From Portunus trituberculatus (Eukaryota; Arthropoda; Malacostraca; Decapoda; Portunidae): DNA of 64,000 bases. A model generated the notes under the pieces. That model was not told the DNA's origin, searched no databases, and was given only the letters and a program-made list of their open reading frames with translations. Each line of letters starts with the position of its first letter. Position 1 is the stretch's first letter. The translations under genes were made by a program, and so were the position numbers. Shown piece after piece: positions 1 through 16,224 of this stretch. The stretch is from assembly GCF_017591435.1 (NCBI RefSeq), contig NC_059268.1, positions 16,159,184-16,223,183 on the forward strand, written 5' to 3'.

Positions 1-230
1 GAAACCAGAGGAAAGAGAGCCGCGGTTTAGGGGAAGAGGAAGGGGAGACAGGAGGGAGAAAAAATATATAGATAAATGTGAAATGCTGGGAGGGAAGGAA
101 GGCGCGATGGATATCAAAATAATTCAGAGAGCGTTCAAAATTTGGTCTCCAGGTAAAAGTTTCGAAAAGACAATGAATTTCTACTTTTATTCTATCATAT
201 TTGGAAAGCTTAAATTTACGGTACTGGTTA

Positions 231-252
231 TAGTAGCAGTAGTAGCAGCAGC

Positions 253-333
<81 letters not shown>
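231..333. repeat. (AGT)n microsatellite with AGC variants
   Basis: About 34 trinucleotide units; the first few are mixed AGT/AGC and the rest is uniform. The valine and threonine homopolymer frames seen here are products of the repeat. Confidence 0.95.
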
Positions 334-1268
334 TACATCCCTATTTATAATTTCATCTGTATCACACTTTCGATTATAAACTAAAATATTACACACAAAA
401 CAAAATATATCAAGTAACTATTAGTACAACTTACTAATCAATACTTCAAACTAGAGTCGTTCATGGAGCTGCCTTGTGTGGGATCAGCTGGCCTTTCACA
501 ATCATCTTATTTTCGCCATTTCATGTATAGCATTTCTCTTTCAGTGGCGCCTTATGATATCAAACACAGCCTTTCACTATTGAAGAAGCCAAACGCTCAC
601 TTATTCCCATGTTCTCCCTTCATCGTCGCTTTTTAATGGCAAACATCACGCTGCTCACAATGAGGGAAGCCACCACGAGTTACCTTGCGTTATTTTGGTA
701 AGCGGAAAGCCACACAGTGAATAGCTACGTGTCTGGTGATCACGCGACACCTTTATACCCTTACCAGGTCTGTCATTTCCGCTGCTATTCAGTTAACTCG
801 CACGAAGCCACTCGGTGAGAAGAGTAACTTAAGGAAATTAGGCAGGTAATACTAAAATTGCAGGGGCGTGTGTAGGATTCGAACTCACAGGTCTGCAAAA
901 CGGAAATTCGGGTGATTTTCCGCGGCCTCCATGTACCCTAAACGGATCATTTCACTTAATGGTTGAATTTGGCTCGTGACGGCTTTAGATTGCCTTATTT
1001 CTCGCTTTCTATAATGCCAATTTTCGTCCTCGGCTCGCATCTTCAAAGGTTTCGCCAGCTACGTCTTCTTCTATAGCTAATTCTTACGTACTTTTGTAGA
1101 ATTAACTAAAGTGTTGGTGATGCTTAATTCTTGAGGGGTTTAACAAGCACTCTGCGTCATAAAGGGCTAAGAAAATAGTTATGAGAATCCGATTGGTTAA
1201 ATAATAGTGCTCAAGAAATTTCAAGTAAAGGGTAACTAAAACATCATAAAAACTTCTAGTAGTGGTAT
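334..1268. other. Unique sequence, no gene seen
   Basis: Mixed-composition single-copy DNA. An acceptor-like site ends at 543 and a GTAAGC lies near 710, but all three frames between them contain stops, so I do not call an exon. Confidence 0.5.
855..940 (-). mobile_element. Possible tRNA-derived SINE relic (B box only)
   Basis: On the minus strand there is a good Pol III B-box-like GAGTTCGAATCC with a partly pairing T stem. I could not find a matching 5' acceptor strand or a convincing A box. It may be a decayed SINE or tRNA pseudogene, or chance. Confidence 0.2.
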
Positions 1269-1481
1269 TTAACCCCTTCAGTACTGACACGCATTTTTAC
1301 CATGATTTTTGGGTATGATTATACGATCTTATTGACATTAGGAAGGGTCTATGGAGGTCAGAAGATTTAACAGCCAGTCTTCACTATTTTAATTCCCACA
1401 TAAGTTTCTGAAGCTGTGCAAAATCAACAAATAGTAAGCAGGAATGAATATGAAAACGCGACATAGTACTGAAGAGGTTAA
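1269..1481 (+). mobile_element. MITE-A copy, TTAA at both ends
   Basis: This is a 213-bp non-coding element with TTAA at each end and terminal inverted repeats that begin CCCCTTCAGTAC. The inner part holds the family landmarks GAAGATTTAA, CTGAAGCTG and GAATGAATATG. A TTAA target with CCC/GGG ends is the hallmark of piggyBac-superfamily elements, so I infer a non-autonomous piggyBac-like MITE. The plus orientation is defined by the strand reading CTGAAGCTGTATAAAATC. Confidence 0.8.
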
Positions 1482-1502
1482 TTTTCTTCTACTTTCTCTC
1501 CT

Positions 1503-1559
1503 TTTCTTCTTCTTCTTCTTCTTCTTCTTCTTCTTCTTCTTCTTCTTCTTTTCTTCTTC
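1503..1559. repeat. (TTC)n microsatellite
   Basis: Pyrimidine trinucleotide array that begins 20 bases after the MITE-A copy ends. Confidence 0.9.
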
Positions 1560-1741
1560 GTTTTTTTCTCCCTCTTCCGCTTCTTTAGTTTCCAAGTAAC
1601 CGCAATGAGACGGAATGTTTAGGAATAAGGCAGTAGAAACCTTCACACCAGTGGCTTGGGACAGAAAGTGCAAACATTATAATGGACAGGAAGGTGGAGG
1701 AAATCTCTGAGCACCTGAATCTCATAAGAACCTCATAACTC

Positions 1742-2050
1742 CTAACAAACAGTATTCAGAACCAGGAACGCTCACTACTAACCACTATACAGACCTTTTT
1801 CCTTTATCAATCTTTTCATCCCATTTCCCGTAAGCTTCTCTTTTCTTGAATTGTAAATGCCACGACCTGTGCTCATTAGGTTTTCTAACAAACAGTACTC
1901 AGAACCGGGAACTCTCTCACTACTAACCACAATACAGATTTCTTCCTTTATCTATTTTTTTATCCATTTCCCGTAAACTTCCATTTCTCTCAAGTTGTGA
2001 CCGCCTTCCAGCCAGACCCTCTCCAATGCTCATTATCTTCCCTAACGACA
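1742..2050. repeat. Diverged tandem duplication, about 143-157 bp unit
   Basis: CTAACAAACAGTA recurs at 1742 and 1885, and a partial third start CTAACGACA is at 2042. Both full units also share AGAACC, CACTACTAACCAC and CCATTTCCCGTAA in the same order. The two copies are similar but not identical, so the duplication is not recent. Confidence 0.75.
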
Positions 2051-2166
2051 TGTTTTTCCCTAGGCTAGGAGATGATCATCAGACTTCGCGGAAAACTTGA
2101 TTTACCTACCGCCCTCTCAAGTACTCTGCCCTGTGCCGCATTCAGTTCACGTTCCACCACACTAGA

Positions 2167-2354
<188 letters not shown>

Positions 2355-2356
2355 CA

Positions 2357-3050
<694 letters not shown>

Positions 3051-3051
3051 A

Positions 3052-3113
<62 letters not shown>

Positions 3114-3231
3114 AACCTCTTAATCTTTTAGGGAATTGGCAATAAAGTGGGCCTTTTCTTTTTATTTCTTGTTATCCTAGGGCAGCTTCCCCTATTCCAT
3201 AAAAATAGTAAGTAGTAGTAGCAGTATCAGT

Positions 3232-3293
<62 letters not shown>

Positions 3294-3317
3294 AAGTAGT
3301 AGTATCAGTAATAGTAA

Positions 3318-3389
<72 letters not shown>

Positions 3390-3390
3390 A
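3051..3390. repeat. Two (AGT)n arrays flanking a family C element
   Basis: An (AGT)n array at 3051-3113 and a longer AGT/AGC/ATC array at 3206-3390 sit on either side of the short repeat at 3114-3205. Both arrays abut it directly. Confidence 0.9.
3114..3205 (-). mobile_element. Family C short interspersed repeat, truncated
   Basis: It matches the other five family C copies through TTTTAGGGAATTGGC, AAGTGGGCCTTTTC and AGGGCAGCTTCCCC. The end with the usual CAAGACATTTGTCCC is missing where the left AGT array begins. No coding capacity or class-specific ends are visible. Confidence 0.65.
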
Positions 3391-4010
3391 GCGTTCCCAA
3401 GGTGAGGGTGTACCATGATCCAGAGTCAAGGATACAAAACACACGTGGCAGAATGGTGAAAAAAAAGAGCGATGCCACACAAGTAACTAAAGCCATCACA
3501 AGCTTCTCTTCATTCTCCTTATCTTCAAAACAACATAGAACTTGATCAAATATCTATCTCCTTATTCCCTTGAAGTTCTTAATGATCTCCCTTTTCTTGA
3601 CTGACACACGCCTTTAATCACCACATCAAAAGTTAGTGTTGTTATTTCTATTGGTGACTCGTGATATCATTCGACTCTTTGAAAACCCTGTCTGCCTGAA
3701 GTCTACTGTATTCCTTCACCCGTGGCGAGTCCAATGCTGAAGGAAAGGGTGTTCAGAAAAAGGCAAGGACGAGGATTAAGGAATAGAAGCGGTAGAAGAA
3801 ACAGAAGGTCAAGATGAAGGACGCGACAAGAGGAGGAAAAGATGAAAGGTAAAAAAAATATAAAAATACGTCAGTTTCTAATCCTCTTAATTCAGTAGGA
3901 ATGTTAATTATTTTGGTGAGAAGAGACAGGTGACTTTCCCACAGCCACAAATTAAAGAGAACGACCTATATAAAAAAGAAACAAGAGTAAAATTGCTGTA
4001 GTAGACAATA
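3391..4010. other. Unique sequence, no gene seen
   Basis: A/T-rich single-copy DNA. The 65-codon minus frame at 3753-3950 is a hydrophobic low-complexity product without splice signals. Confidence 0.5.
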
Positions 4011-4217
4011 ATTCATAACACTGAGACTCCTACACACATTTCAAGCTCTCTCCAGCACTCAAATTAGCTATAGAGAAAAAGAAAGAATACACACTTCATT
4101 ACTTCATCATCAAAATTAATTCATAACACTGAGACTCCACATACATTTCCTCTCTCCAACACTCAAACTAGCCAGAATGAAAACGACAACATACACACTT
4201 CATTACTTTATCATCAT
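4011..4217. repeat. Tandem duplication, 108-bp unit, two copies
   Basis: ATTCATAACACTGAGACTCC starts at 4011 and again at 4119. Both units continue through the CTCTC-CCA-CACTCAAA region and TACACACTTCATTACTT. The copies differ by substitutions and small indels. Confidence 0.8.
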
Positions 4218-4421
4218 ACTTGTACCTGCTTCTGTAGTACATTGATGAGGCAAGCCACTTTGACCTCCAGCGTCGCCTCCTACATTTCTGCCAACCTGCG
4301 TAATGGTGCAATGACCTTTCACAGACCGATAAAGGACAACGAGGATTACAAAACAGCATGACGTCAAGCGGTAAATGTTCATCGGTTAGGTTACAGTAAG
4401 GCGTAATTTGAAAGGTCAGGT

Positions 4422-4735
<314 letters not shown>

Positions 4736-4759
4736 ATACTGACTAATTAACCAAACAAC

Positions 4760-5120
<361 letters not shown>

Positions 5121-5368
5121 TATGCCTGCACAGTAACACATCTGTCGTAGGTCATAGAATACAGAGTTCATATCACATCAATTGCCACGAATTTTGAGTC
5201 TTGCTAAATTGTTTTCCTTCCTCTATTCCTGACTTCATCTAACTTGAATCAGCTAATCTCTCTTCAGTTATTTGTCTCCTTAAAATACTGACAAAATTAA
5301 ACTCAACCAATTATGAATATGAACATTGAAACATACATATCTCATCACAAACACATGAACCTTCCAGT

Positions 5369-5580
5369 ATCACTAAACAAGAGCACACACATAAATTTAC
5401 TCTACCACTCATATTTACCAAGCAGTTATTACCTCTATTTCACCTTCCCATGTCTTGAACCCAATATCACTAAACAAGAGAAACACAAGAGGCTGTTATT
5501 CTTAAGATACATAATTTACCCTACCACTCACATTTACCAAGCAGATATTGCCTCTACTTCACCTTGCCGTATCTAGAACC
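5369..5580. repeat. Tandem duplication, about 97-115 bp unit, two copies
   Basis: ATCACTAAACAAGAG is found at 5369 and 5466, and each copy is followed by TTTAC-CTACCACTCA and TTTACCAAGCAG. The second unit carries an insertion. Confidence 0.8.
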
Positions 5581-6016
5581 CTCGGAGGAAAGAAAAGGGC
5601 ATCATGTTACCTTAAAAAAAAATCAAATAAACGGTGTAATTGGAACTCATTTTAGCTTGATATGTAGGGCGGTGGTGGTGAGATCCTAACGTCACCTCGT
5701 CACGGAGAGAAGGTTTGCGTGTCCCAGTGACCGGTGGAGGGAGACATACGAGTACATGAGGATGCATCTACAGCTCAGGCAGGATCAATATCAGGGGTCA
5801 GGTTAAAGAGTATTCCTTCCATCAATCCACCTTCAATCTGTGCCACCTATACGACTTACTGCTCTCTATATGAACTGTAATTTTTTTGCATGATTCTTTC
5901 AATAGCGGAGAACAGGAGCAATTAGCCATGACCTCGGTTAACGTAGCAAGAGAGTAAGAGATAATGCGGATTTCCAGGTACGTATAGATCGAGAATGGAA
6001 GCCTTAAACGTGCAAC
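5581..6016. other. Unique sequence, no gene seen
   Basis: Single-copy DNA with no long open frame or recognisable motif. Confidence 0.5.
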
Positions 6017-6420
6017 AGCCAGCAGTCACACACAGTCAGTTCTTAAAGGTGATGCCTGGGTGATGCTTGAGGAGATGCCACGTCAAGCAGAGCAGTCTAC
6101 TATGCAAGGAAAGGTAAGAGAAATGCACATAAATACTTAGCTGAGTGTACTGTAATAAAATTTGCAGTTGTCACACTCAATCAGTTCTTAATTAAATGCG
6201 ATGTCTTTGTGTTGGTTGATGAAATCCCACGCTAAGCAGAGCACTGACTATTGTTCGGTTGAAAAATAAAGGAAGATGATTGGTTGATTAAAAGTTCTGC
6301 AGTCATACAGCTAATGAACACACACACTCAGTTCTTAAAGGTGACACGTTAGTAATGTTTCAGGAACTGCCACGCCATGCAAAGCAGTTTACAGTGACAC
6401 TTATTGGAATACACCTCTAA
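6017..6420. repeat. Diverged tandem repeat, about 146-bp unit, three copies
   Basis: TCAGTTCTTA occurs at 6036, 6181 and 6329, a spacing of 145 and 148. Each is followed by a diverged block that includes GCCACG/CCCACG and AGCAGAGCA/AAAGCAG. The spacing is close to nucleosome length, which may be coincidence. Confidence 0.65.
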
Positions 6421-6609
6421 ATGTCACTAAAGAGATTAAAAGAGTGCAGTGAAAGAGTTTAACGAGAATACACTTTGACAGGTAGCTTATCCTAAACAAT
6501 CAAGCTCGTTAAGTATACCAAGGACGAAACACAAATCGAGTGTGTACTGTCCACCACTGAAGAACACTCACCACGCCTCATCTCCCACGTATAGCCTTGT
6601 TTAGTGACC

Positions 6610-6816
6610 AGTGGAACAATGCGTGCTTTGGGGTCCGAGAGGTCTCCAAGCGCACGGGTTCGAATCCTGTCACGGTCCGAGTGTAGGTTGGGGATTCTTC
6701 ACTCGGGGCAACGGTTTCCTAGCGGGTGGGATTTGAGATAGGAGGTACCCCAAAAAGTATCCCCTTTAGCCCATAAATTCCTGTGAAAAACCCCACATGG
6801 TATAAAAAAAAAAAAA
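6610..6816 (+). mobile_element. tRNA-derived SINE with poly-A tail
   Basis: The head resembles a leucine-type tRNA, with CCAAGCGCACGGGTTCGAATCC containing a perfect B box. A roughly 120-bp non-tRNA body follows, running through CACTCGGGGCAACGG and CCCCTTTAGCCCATAA, and ends in an A-rich tail at about 6804-6816. A tRNA-like head, a unique body and an A tail are the SINE layout. It has no coding capacity and depends on a partner LINE for movement. Confidence 0.7.
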
Positions 6817-7326
<510 letters not shown>

Positions 7327-7470
7327 GAAAGAGAGTAGGTTCAGAACTTGAAAAGAAAACTAGAAAAGGATATTTTCATTTCATTCTTCTTAAGAAATTT
7401 AAGAAACTAATAAAGACATAAATCTTACTAAGTTCAATTTAATTTTGGAGAAAGAAGAAATATCAATAAT

Positions 7471-8893
<1,423 letters not shown>

Positions 8894-8897
<4 letters not shown>

Positions 8898-9265
8898 TCT
8901 CACTCTCGGCCGAATCTCTCATTAATGTGAAACGCGAAAGCAATCTCCGTAGACTTGTATAACCATGACCTGGAAATTCTCTTTTTTCAGACTAACATAT
9001 CGTGGATCTAATTGATATACGAGTTCTCCTTAAAGCCTGCTGCTCTATAAACTGAGACTCAACTTTATCTAAAACGACATTAAAAACCTCAGATATATAT
9101 TTTTCTATAGTTAAGTATTCCAGAGTAAGTATTAAATGATATGCCTGAATCAACTACTCTCAAAGTTGCAATCAAAATAATAATGAAAGGAATTAACTAA
9201 AATATCACAAATAAATGGAATTATACTTAGATATTTAGATACACTTGTTACTCGAGGTCTGAGTG
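8894..9265. other. A/T-rich unique sequence, no gene seen
   Basis: Single-copy 5' flank of the tRNA gene. I see no distinct upstream Pol III element. Confidence 0.5.
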
Positions 9266-9337
9266 GCCGTGATCGTATAGTGGTTAGTACATTGCGTTGT
9301 GGCCGCAATAACCCAGGTTCGAATCCTGGTCACGGCA
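9266..9337 (+). tRNA. tRNA-His (anticodon GTG)
   Basis: 72 nt fold into a complete cloverleaf. The acceptor GCCGTGA pairs fully with TCACGGC and is followed by the discriminator A. The D arm contains TAGTGGTTAG, the anticodon stem TTGCG/CGCAA carries loop TTGTGGC with GTG at 9299-9301, and the T arm contains GGTTCGAATCC. A and B boxes are intact and a TTTT Pol III terminator lies at 9356-9359. It has no intron. Intact pairing throughout and no SINE-like body favour a real gene over a relic. Confidence 0.93.
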
Positions 9338-9440
9338 ACAGACACTTTCACAAAATTTTATGAATACCGGATAAAATAAGCGAACAGATATGTAGGCACG
9401 TTTTCTCTATAAACAGGTACTGGTACGTGTTGGACTAGGT

Positions 9441-9560
9441 TTTTATGGAATAGGGGAAGCTGGCCAAGGGCAACAAAAAATAAAAAGAAATGGCCCACTT
9501 GATCGCCAGTTCCCTAAAAGATTAAGAGAGTTAGCCAAAGATCTGGGACAAATGTCTTAA
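9441..9560 (+). mobile_element. Family C short interspersed repeat
   Basis: About 120 bp running from TATGGAATAGGGGAAGCTGG through GGCCCACTTGATCGCCAGTT to GGGACAAATGTCTT. It aligns along its whole length with the copies at 45428 and 57402 and, inverted, with 14244 and 31291. Class unknown. Confidence 0.75.
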
Positions 9561-10795
9561 CAAAAAGTGTTCTGGCGGCTTTCCTTTACATCATTTTGTT
9601 CCACACAGAGCAAATAACACGACAGATGAATAAAAGTATACACTTCTTCTAACGTAAAAATAATGACTTCAACAATAACAATTACTACAGTGGAAATCAG
9701 CAAAAACAAAAGCAACACCCAAAAATATAAACTGCTGCCAAAACACTCCTTTTCACACCCAAACACTTTCGTTCCCTCCTTCGACCCTTCGTCTACTTTC
9801 ATCCCCTCCACGACGCGTCCCTCGCCTCCTCCTCCTCCTCCTCCTCCTCCTCCTCTTCTTGCGCTTGAGAGACATAAACGCCAAATCTCTCTACCATTCC
9901 AAACTTCTAACCCTATTTTGTTATTCCTCCATTCGCTCCTCCTGGAATACAGTACATAACCAGGAAAAGGAGGAAGCGGTAGAGTGGAGAAGAAAGGATG
10001 GAGAGAAAAGATGGAGGACTAGGTACGAGTAAGTTTACTGCACGTCACTTTCGACCTTAGTGTAATCCGTAAGGTCAAGTCTCGATGGACCCACAGGCAC
10101 TTGCAGGCGATGCTCTTGGGGTTCGCTGTCACCCGCCGCTGCAGCTTTATTGTGTGGCTTCCCAGTAGATTGGCAGCAGGTGTGCTCTATACGCCCACGA
10201 TATGATGCTCCTTATATCATATTTCCCCAAGTGTAATGTCGAGGGTGGCGTGTGCGTGTTAAGTGATATAAGGGATTATATTTGTGCGTACTCAAGCGCC
10301 GCACTGCACAAGCGCCAGGAGAACGAAGATTGAAGGAGGTGACGGCTATATTGGTCCTCCGTTGTCATGATTGATTGAGCACATTATTTGCTTTACTTTC
10401 ATCCTGAAAACTGACATGTTCTTCTGGTCGGTGTGAGGATGAGGATACCTGATTGATACATCTGCTTGAAGTGTCATCAGTGAGGGGAGCGCCACACAAC
10501 ACACTGGAGGTACTTTCATTATCTCACCTCTCGCAACACGATGAGAGAAATGTGCTTCATATGGCGAAATTCGGTTGCCATTATTTAGCGGCAGCGTTTA
10601 ATGTGAGGCGATTTCGTGTCACCACTTGTCTTACCTTCCTAGCAATATTAGTGAGCTGACTTGATTGATGTCTTGCCAAATGCTACTTCGTCTACAGAAA
10701 GAGTACAAGTAACAATAAAACCTGCGTAATTTCTTCTAGCACTAAGAAATAAACTTTTCTATAATAACTATTATATAAATGTTCTATAAACTCCC
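9561..10795. other. Unique sequence with a (CCT)n array
   Basis: It holds (CCT)n at about 9825-9854 and otherwise single-copy DNA. The 98- and 68-codon frames here show no domain, and no splice pair frames them. Confidence 0.45.
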
Positions 10796-11008
10796 TTAGC
10801 TCCTTCAATGCTGGGACACATACTTACCTTAAGACTAGTGTACGATTAGACCATTTTATTGACATTAGGAAGGATCTATGAAGTTCAGAAGATTAAAGGC
10901 TAGAGTCTTTACCATCTTAACCCAATATAAGTTTCTCAAGCTGAATACAATCACAAAAAAATAACCAGAATGAATATGGAAACGCGTCATGGTACTGAAA
11001 AGGGTTAA
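10796..11008 (+). mobile_element. MITE-A copy (TTAG/TTAA)
   Basis: Diverged full-length copy. The left TTAA has become TTAG and the left end reads CTCCTTCAATGCTGGG. The right end GGTACTGAAAAGGGTTAA is well kept. The interior carries ACGATTAGACCATTTTATTG and GAATGAATATGG. Confidence 0.75.
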
Positions 11009-11517
11009 AACTACCTATAAAAAAATCAATTAACCTTTTTACTCTTCTTTCCTTACGAGAATTTACGAAAGAAATCAATATCAGGTCACACATCCCCCTA
11101 CCCACCCAAAAAAATAAAAATAAATAAAAATACCACACCCAATCATTCCCATCTCAGACACACACGGTACTCACACTTCCATCTTCCAGCAACGGACGGT
11201 CAGGTAGAGTGTTGCGCAGTTTCCGGATCAAGTGTGCGACCCTAAAAGTGGATTTTGAACCCTTTAGCACGGTCAGCACTTTCCTCACCCTATACGCTCG
11301 ACAAAATCTCTCTGCTAACACGCCCTCTAAAGCGCCAAATCCCGCGCCGCGTAAGGAGAAATGGCGCTAGGCAACCAGAGGCAGGAGAGGTGCGAATCTA
11401 CAGGCAAGGAAATGGCGTTGGACTCTGCCAGGGTTAAATAGGAGTCCAACGGGAGGGGGAGGGTGAAGGTTACAGGGGAGGAGGTGATGTACTCTGTCCC
11501 CCAGCAGACAGCAAAGC

Positions 11518-11520
<3 letters not shown>
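11009..11520. other. Unique sequence, no gene seen
   Basis: No recognisable feature. Short acceptor- and donor-like sites near 11190-11205 enclose only about 14 nt. Confidence 0.45.
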
Positions 11521-11884
<364 letters not shown>

Positions 11885-12436
11885 TTCCTCAAACTCTTCC
11901 CTCTCTTTTCTACTTCCTCCATGTTTCTTTTATCTCTCTCATTCATTTATCTTATACAATCTTCACTCCTCCAGATACGCAGAATCAACACGATCTTCCT
12001 TGCCAATCCTGGAGGCAGCCGCTGTCCCTCCGCCACCTGGGACGCCTTCCTTCTCCTACTGCGACTTTAGTTTGTACCACGGCGGAGTAGCAGGCCGGGT
12101 ACTGTGGCGCGGAGGGGTTGAGAAGGAGGGTGGGTTGGCGGGATGAGGGAGTGAGTGAGGGAGGGTAGAAAGGATTAGGAGAGGATAGAGAGCGAGAGAA
12201 AGAGAAGGAAGAGGTTAGGTAGGCGGTAGAGGAGAGCTAGATGTGGGGTTATATTCCGGTTATGACCCAATTTGGCTCCCTTTGGTGGCTTTAAACCTTC
12301 GAGAACTCATAAAGGACGAAGGAAGGGTGGAAGGGTTTACGAGGTAGAAAAGCAGCACGCGAACCTATGAACGAATGGGAGAAGAGACGCAAACACTGCA
12401 AGGAGAGACTTAAAAAATGCAAAAGAAACACCAAAC
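11885..12436. other. Unique sequence, doubtful exon-like patch
   Basis: After an acceptor-like CTTCACTCCTCCAG the plus strand is open in two frames over about 11975-12145, with varied residues. No donor matches and I recognise no family. Confidence 0.35.
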
Positions 12437-12629
12437 CACCCCTAGTCTCTACAGTACTGGGACACATTCATACCATGAGTTTTTGGATGTAATTAGACGG
12501 TTTTATTTACATTAGGGAAGTTTATGAAGGTCTGAAGATTAATGGCCACTATCACAGTCCCTACATAGGTTTCTGAAGCTGTATGAAATCACCAAATAGC
12601 AAATGACAGGGTACTGAAGAAGAGGTTAA
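12437..12629 (+). mobile_element. MITE-A copy, left end decayed
   Basis: The left terminus is scrambled and the recognisable part begins near CAGTACTGGGACACATTC. The right end GTACTGAAGAAGAGGTTAA is intact. It keeps GAAGATTAATGGCCAC and TTCTGAAGCTGTATG. Confidence 0.7.
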
Positions 12630-13305
<676 letters not shown>

Positions 13306-13566
13306 GCAGCTAAGGTACAAAACACACCATCTTATCGTATATGTGAAATGCTAAATGTTATACGAGGGATGTTATGAAATTTCCACGTGCTTAATTTCTG
13401 GTTCTCTGTTTTGCTTTCTTTTTCTCTTCCATTCCTTCCTTCATTTAATTATCTCGTTTCTTCCTATTCAATTCATTCGTTCCTTCTTGTGTTAGTCCTT
13501 TTTTTCATTTTATTTCATTTTTGCCTTCCTTCTTTCCTTCCTTCAACCTTTTATGCCTTGCTCCAT

Positions 13567-13704
<138 letters not shown>

Positions 13705-14243
13705 ACATGTTTTATAATTAATTTCTCTGTATCCCGCTCCACACAAAATAAGAGATATATATGTAACATTACGTATCACAGCGCTCCATAATATACAATA
13801 GTGTCCCATTTAATATAGTTTTCTTTGGATTCCTAGTGTTGCTCAAAGGCTAACTGAAGTAATATCACGCGCAATACTTATCGTTAGTTCACAGGTATAC
13901 ACGCACATATTTAAATTATCCCAAGATTAAAGACTTATTTATACTCACCAACCATTTTCATCTACAGGGGCTAGTGTTGCTTGCTGTCAGGGGATCCTTA
14001 CTTGGCCTTTATTTAGCTATACCGATTACTAAGTTGCACTCTAGTTATGGCTTCAGTACAGTGAGAAATACTTATGTTAACCATGAAAAAGAATCTAGGT
14101 CCCGTTTTCTCTCAGCAGCTAAAGTGAAATTTCTCAAACGGTGACGAAAGAATATTTGAGACTGAAAATGATCTATGTTGTTTCTCTTCTTTCTATCGGT
14201 CTTATTATACTTATCTTTACCAACACGCCTACGAGTATTTCCA
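13705..14243. other. Unique sequence, weak minus-strand micro-exon signal
   Basis: On the minus strand 13949-13983 is 35 nt bounded by CTGACAG and GGTGAGTATA, and it is open in one frame. The polypyrimidine tract is poor and the block is too short to judge. Confidence 0.3.
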
Positions 14244-14363
14244 GGTTTCAAGATTCTTATTCCTACCTTTTGGCTGACTATTGATCTCGAAGGGAACTCT
14301 AAATTAAGTGAGCCTTTTTTTTCTATTTTCATTAGCCAGTTTCCCCTCTTACATGAAAAAAAG
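14244..14363 (-). mobile_element. Family C short interspersed repeat
   Basis: Inverted and diverged copy, with GTTTCAAGA at the left, TTTTGGCTGACT, AAGTGAGCCTTTTTT, and CCAGTTTCCCCTCTTACAT at the right. Confidence 0.65.
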
Positions 14364-14389
14364 GAAAGGAAGAAATATAAAAGCAATTG

Positions 14390-14598
14390 AAATGAAGTGT
14401 ATTAAGCTCGTTTTGATATTCATTCTGCTTACTATCTGGTTATTCCATACAGCTTTAGAAACTTGTATGGGGATTAAGATATTCAAGATTCTGGCCATTA
14501 ATCTTCTGAACTCCATAGACTCTTCCTAATGTAAATAAAATCGTCTATTTATACCCAAAATTCATGGTGAAAAAGCGTCCCACTAATGAAGGAGGTAA
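14390..14598 (-). mobile_element. MITE-A copy, decayed ends
   Basis: The interior is clear, with TATTCATTCTGCTTACTATC, ATACAGCTTTAGAAACTTG, CTGGCCATTAATCTTCTGA and GTAAATAAAATCGTCTA. Both termini are degenerate: the right end reads ACTAATGAAGGAGGTAAA instead of the family end. Confidence 0.7.
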
Positions 14599-14823
14599 AG
14601 ATCTGAAACACATACATCACTACACCAGTTGAAACACATGATAGCCTTGTTTCGTATTTAAGAACATAGTCACACTCACATAAGCCCCACTGTGAAAATA
14701 TTATGGTATTGATATATTTACTGTTATACGTAAAGCTTGCCTCTTCTCTCACTCAGGACGGTAATGACGTGTACATCAGTGTTTTAGATGACAAGTAACT
14801 CAGTGCTCTTACTTCCACTGTGG

Positions 14824-15019
14824 TTAACTCCTTCGATACAGACACGCATTTTTACCGTGAAATATGTATAAAATTAGACCATTATATTGACATTAAAGGT
14901 CTATGGAGATGAGAAGATTAATGGCCACAGTTTTCACTATTTTAATCCCCCACATGAGTTTCTGACCAAATAGTAAGCAGAATGAATATAGATACGCGTC
15001 ATGGTACTGAATAGGTTAA
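14824..15019 (+). mobile_element. MITE-A copy, TTAA at both ends, internal deletion
   Basis: TTAA at 14824-14827 and 15016-15019. It is about 16 bp shorter than the usual element because the CTGAAGCTGTATAAAATC part is deleted. Confidence 0.75.
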
Positions 15020-15100
15020 TGGTCATCTGTAGTCTTATGTTTGTTATGTCCTGATCTGTCTACACTCCTCTTTCTAAACTATGTAACATATTTTCCTATT

Positions 15101-15648
<548 letters not shown>

Positions 15649-15862
15649 TCAACCTCTTCAGCACCACGACGCGTTTCCATATTCATTCTCCTTATTATTT
15701 AGTGATTTTATACAGCTTCAGAAACTTATGTGGGGGATTAAGATAGTGAAGACTGTGGCTATTAATCTTCTGATCTTTATAGACCCTTCCTAGTGTCGAT
15801 GAAATGGTCTAATCGTACACAAATCTCAAGGTAAAAATATGTTTTAGTATTGAAGGAGTTGA
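15649..15862 (-). mobile_element. MITE-A copy (TCAA/TTGA)
   Basis: Full-length inverted copy with CAGCACCACGACGCGTTTCC at the left and TTTTAGTATTGAAGGAG at the right. The flanking tetranucleotides are TCAA and TTGA, each one change from TTAA. It abuts the LINE relic to its right without spacer. Confidence 0.75.
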
Positions 15863-16224
15863 AGACATAAGAATATAAGGAAAAAAAGGGCAGCTGGAAG
15901 AGGCTGTCAGGCTTACACGTGGCAGATAGATGGAATTAAATAGCAAAGCTACTTAATTCCATCTATCATCCTCATCCAAAAATCTATATGATCTTTTAAA
16001 GCTCCCTATTGACTCAGCACTCACAACATGATTCTAAGTCCGTTCCATTCATCAACCATTTTGTTAGAGAACCAGTTTTTCCCCATTTCTTTCCTACACC
16101 TGTATTTTTCAAGCTTAAACCCATTATTTCTAGTTCTATTCTGAATACTGATCTTAAGAACTTTGTTAATGTCCTCTGTTGTTGTAACTCCTATAACATT
16201 TAAATACTTCTACCAGGTCTCCAG
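15863..16224 (-). mobile_element. Non-LTR retrotransposon 3' coding relic
   Basis: Read on the minus strand, one frame gives GDLVEVFK, then NNGFKLEKYR and KNWFSNKMVDEWNGL, then a stop-broken tail. This order (a G-D-L/M-I/V-E-V-F/Y-K motif, a basic stretch, then F-S-x-R/K-x-V-x-x-W-N-x-L) is what I know from the C-terminal end of CR1/L2-type LINE reverse transcriptase proteins and close relatives. Several in-frame stops show it is dead. A second fragment of the same family is at 18601-18735. The MITE-A copy at 16225-16436 interrupts it, and the plausible continuation is 16437-16462. Confidence 0.65.

Noticed and set aside
544..709. Exon after CTCTTTCAG with GTAAGC downstream
   Set aside because: All three frames contain stops.
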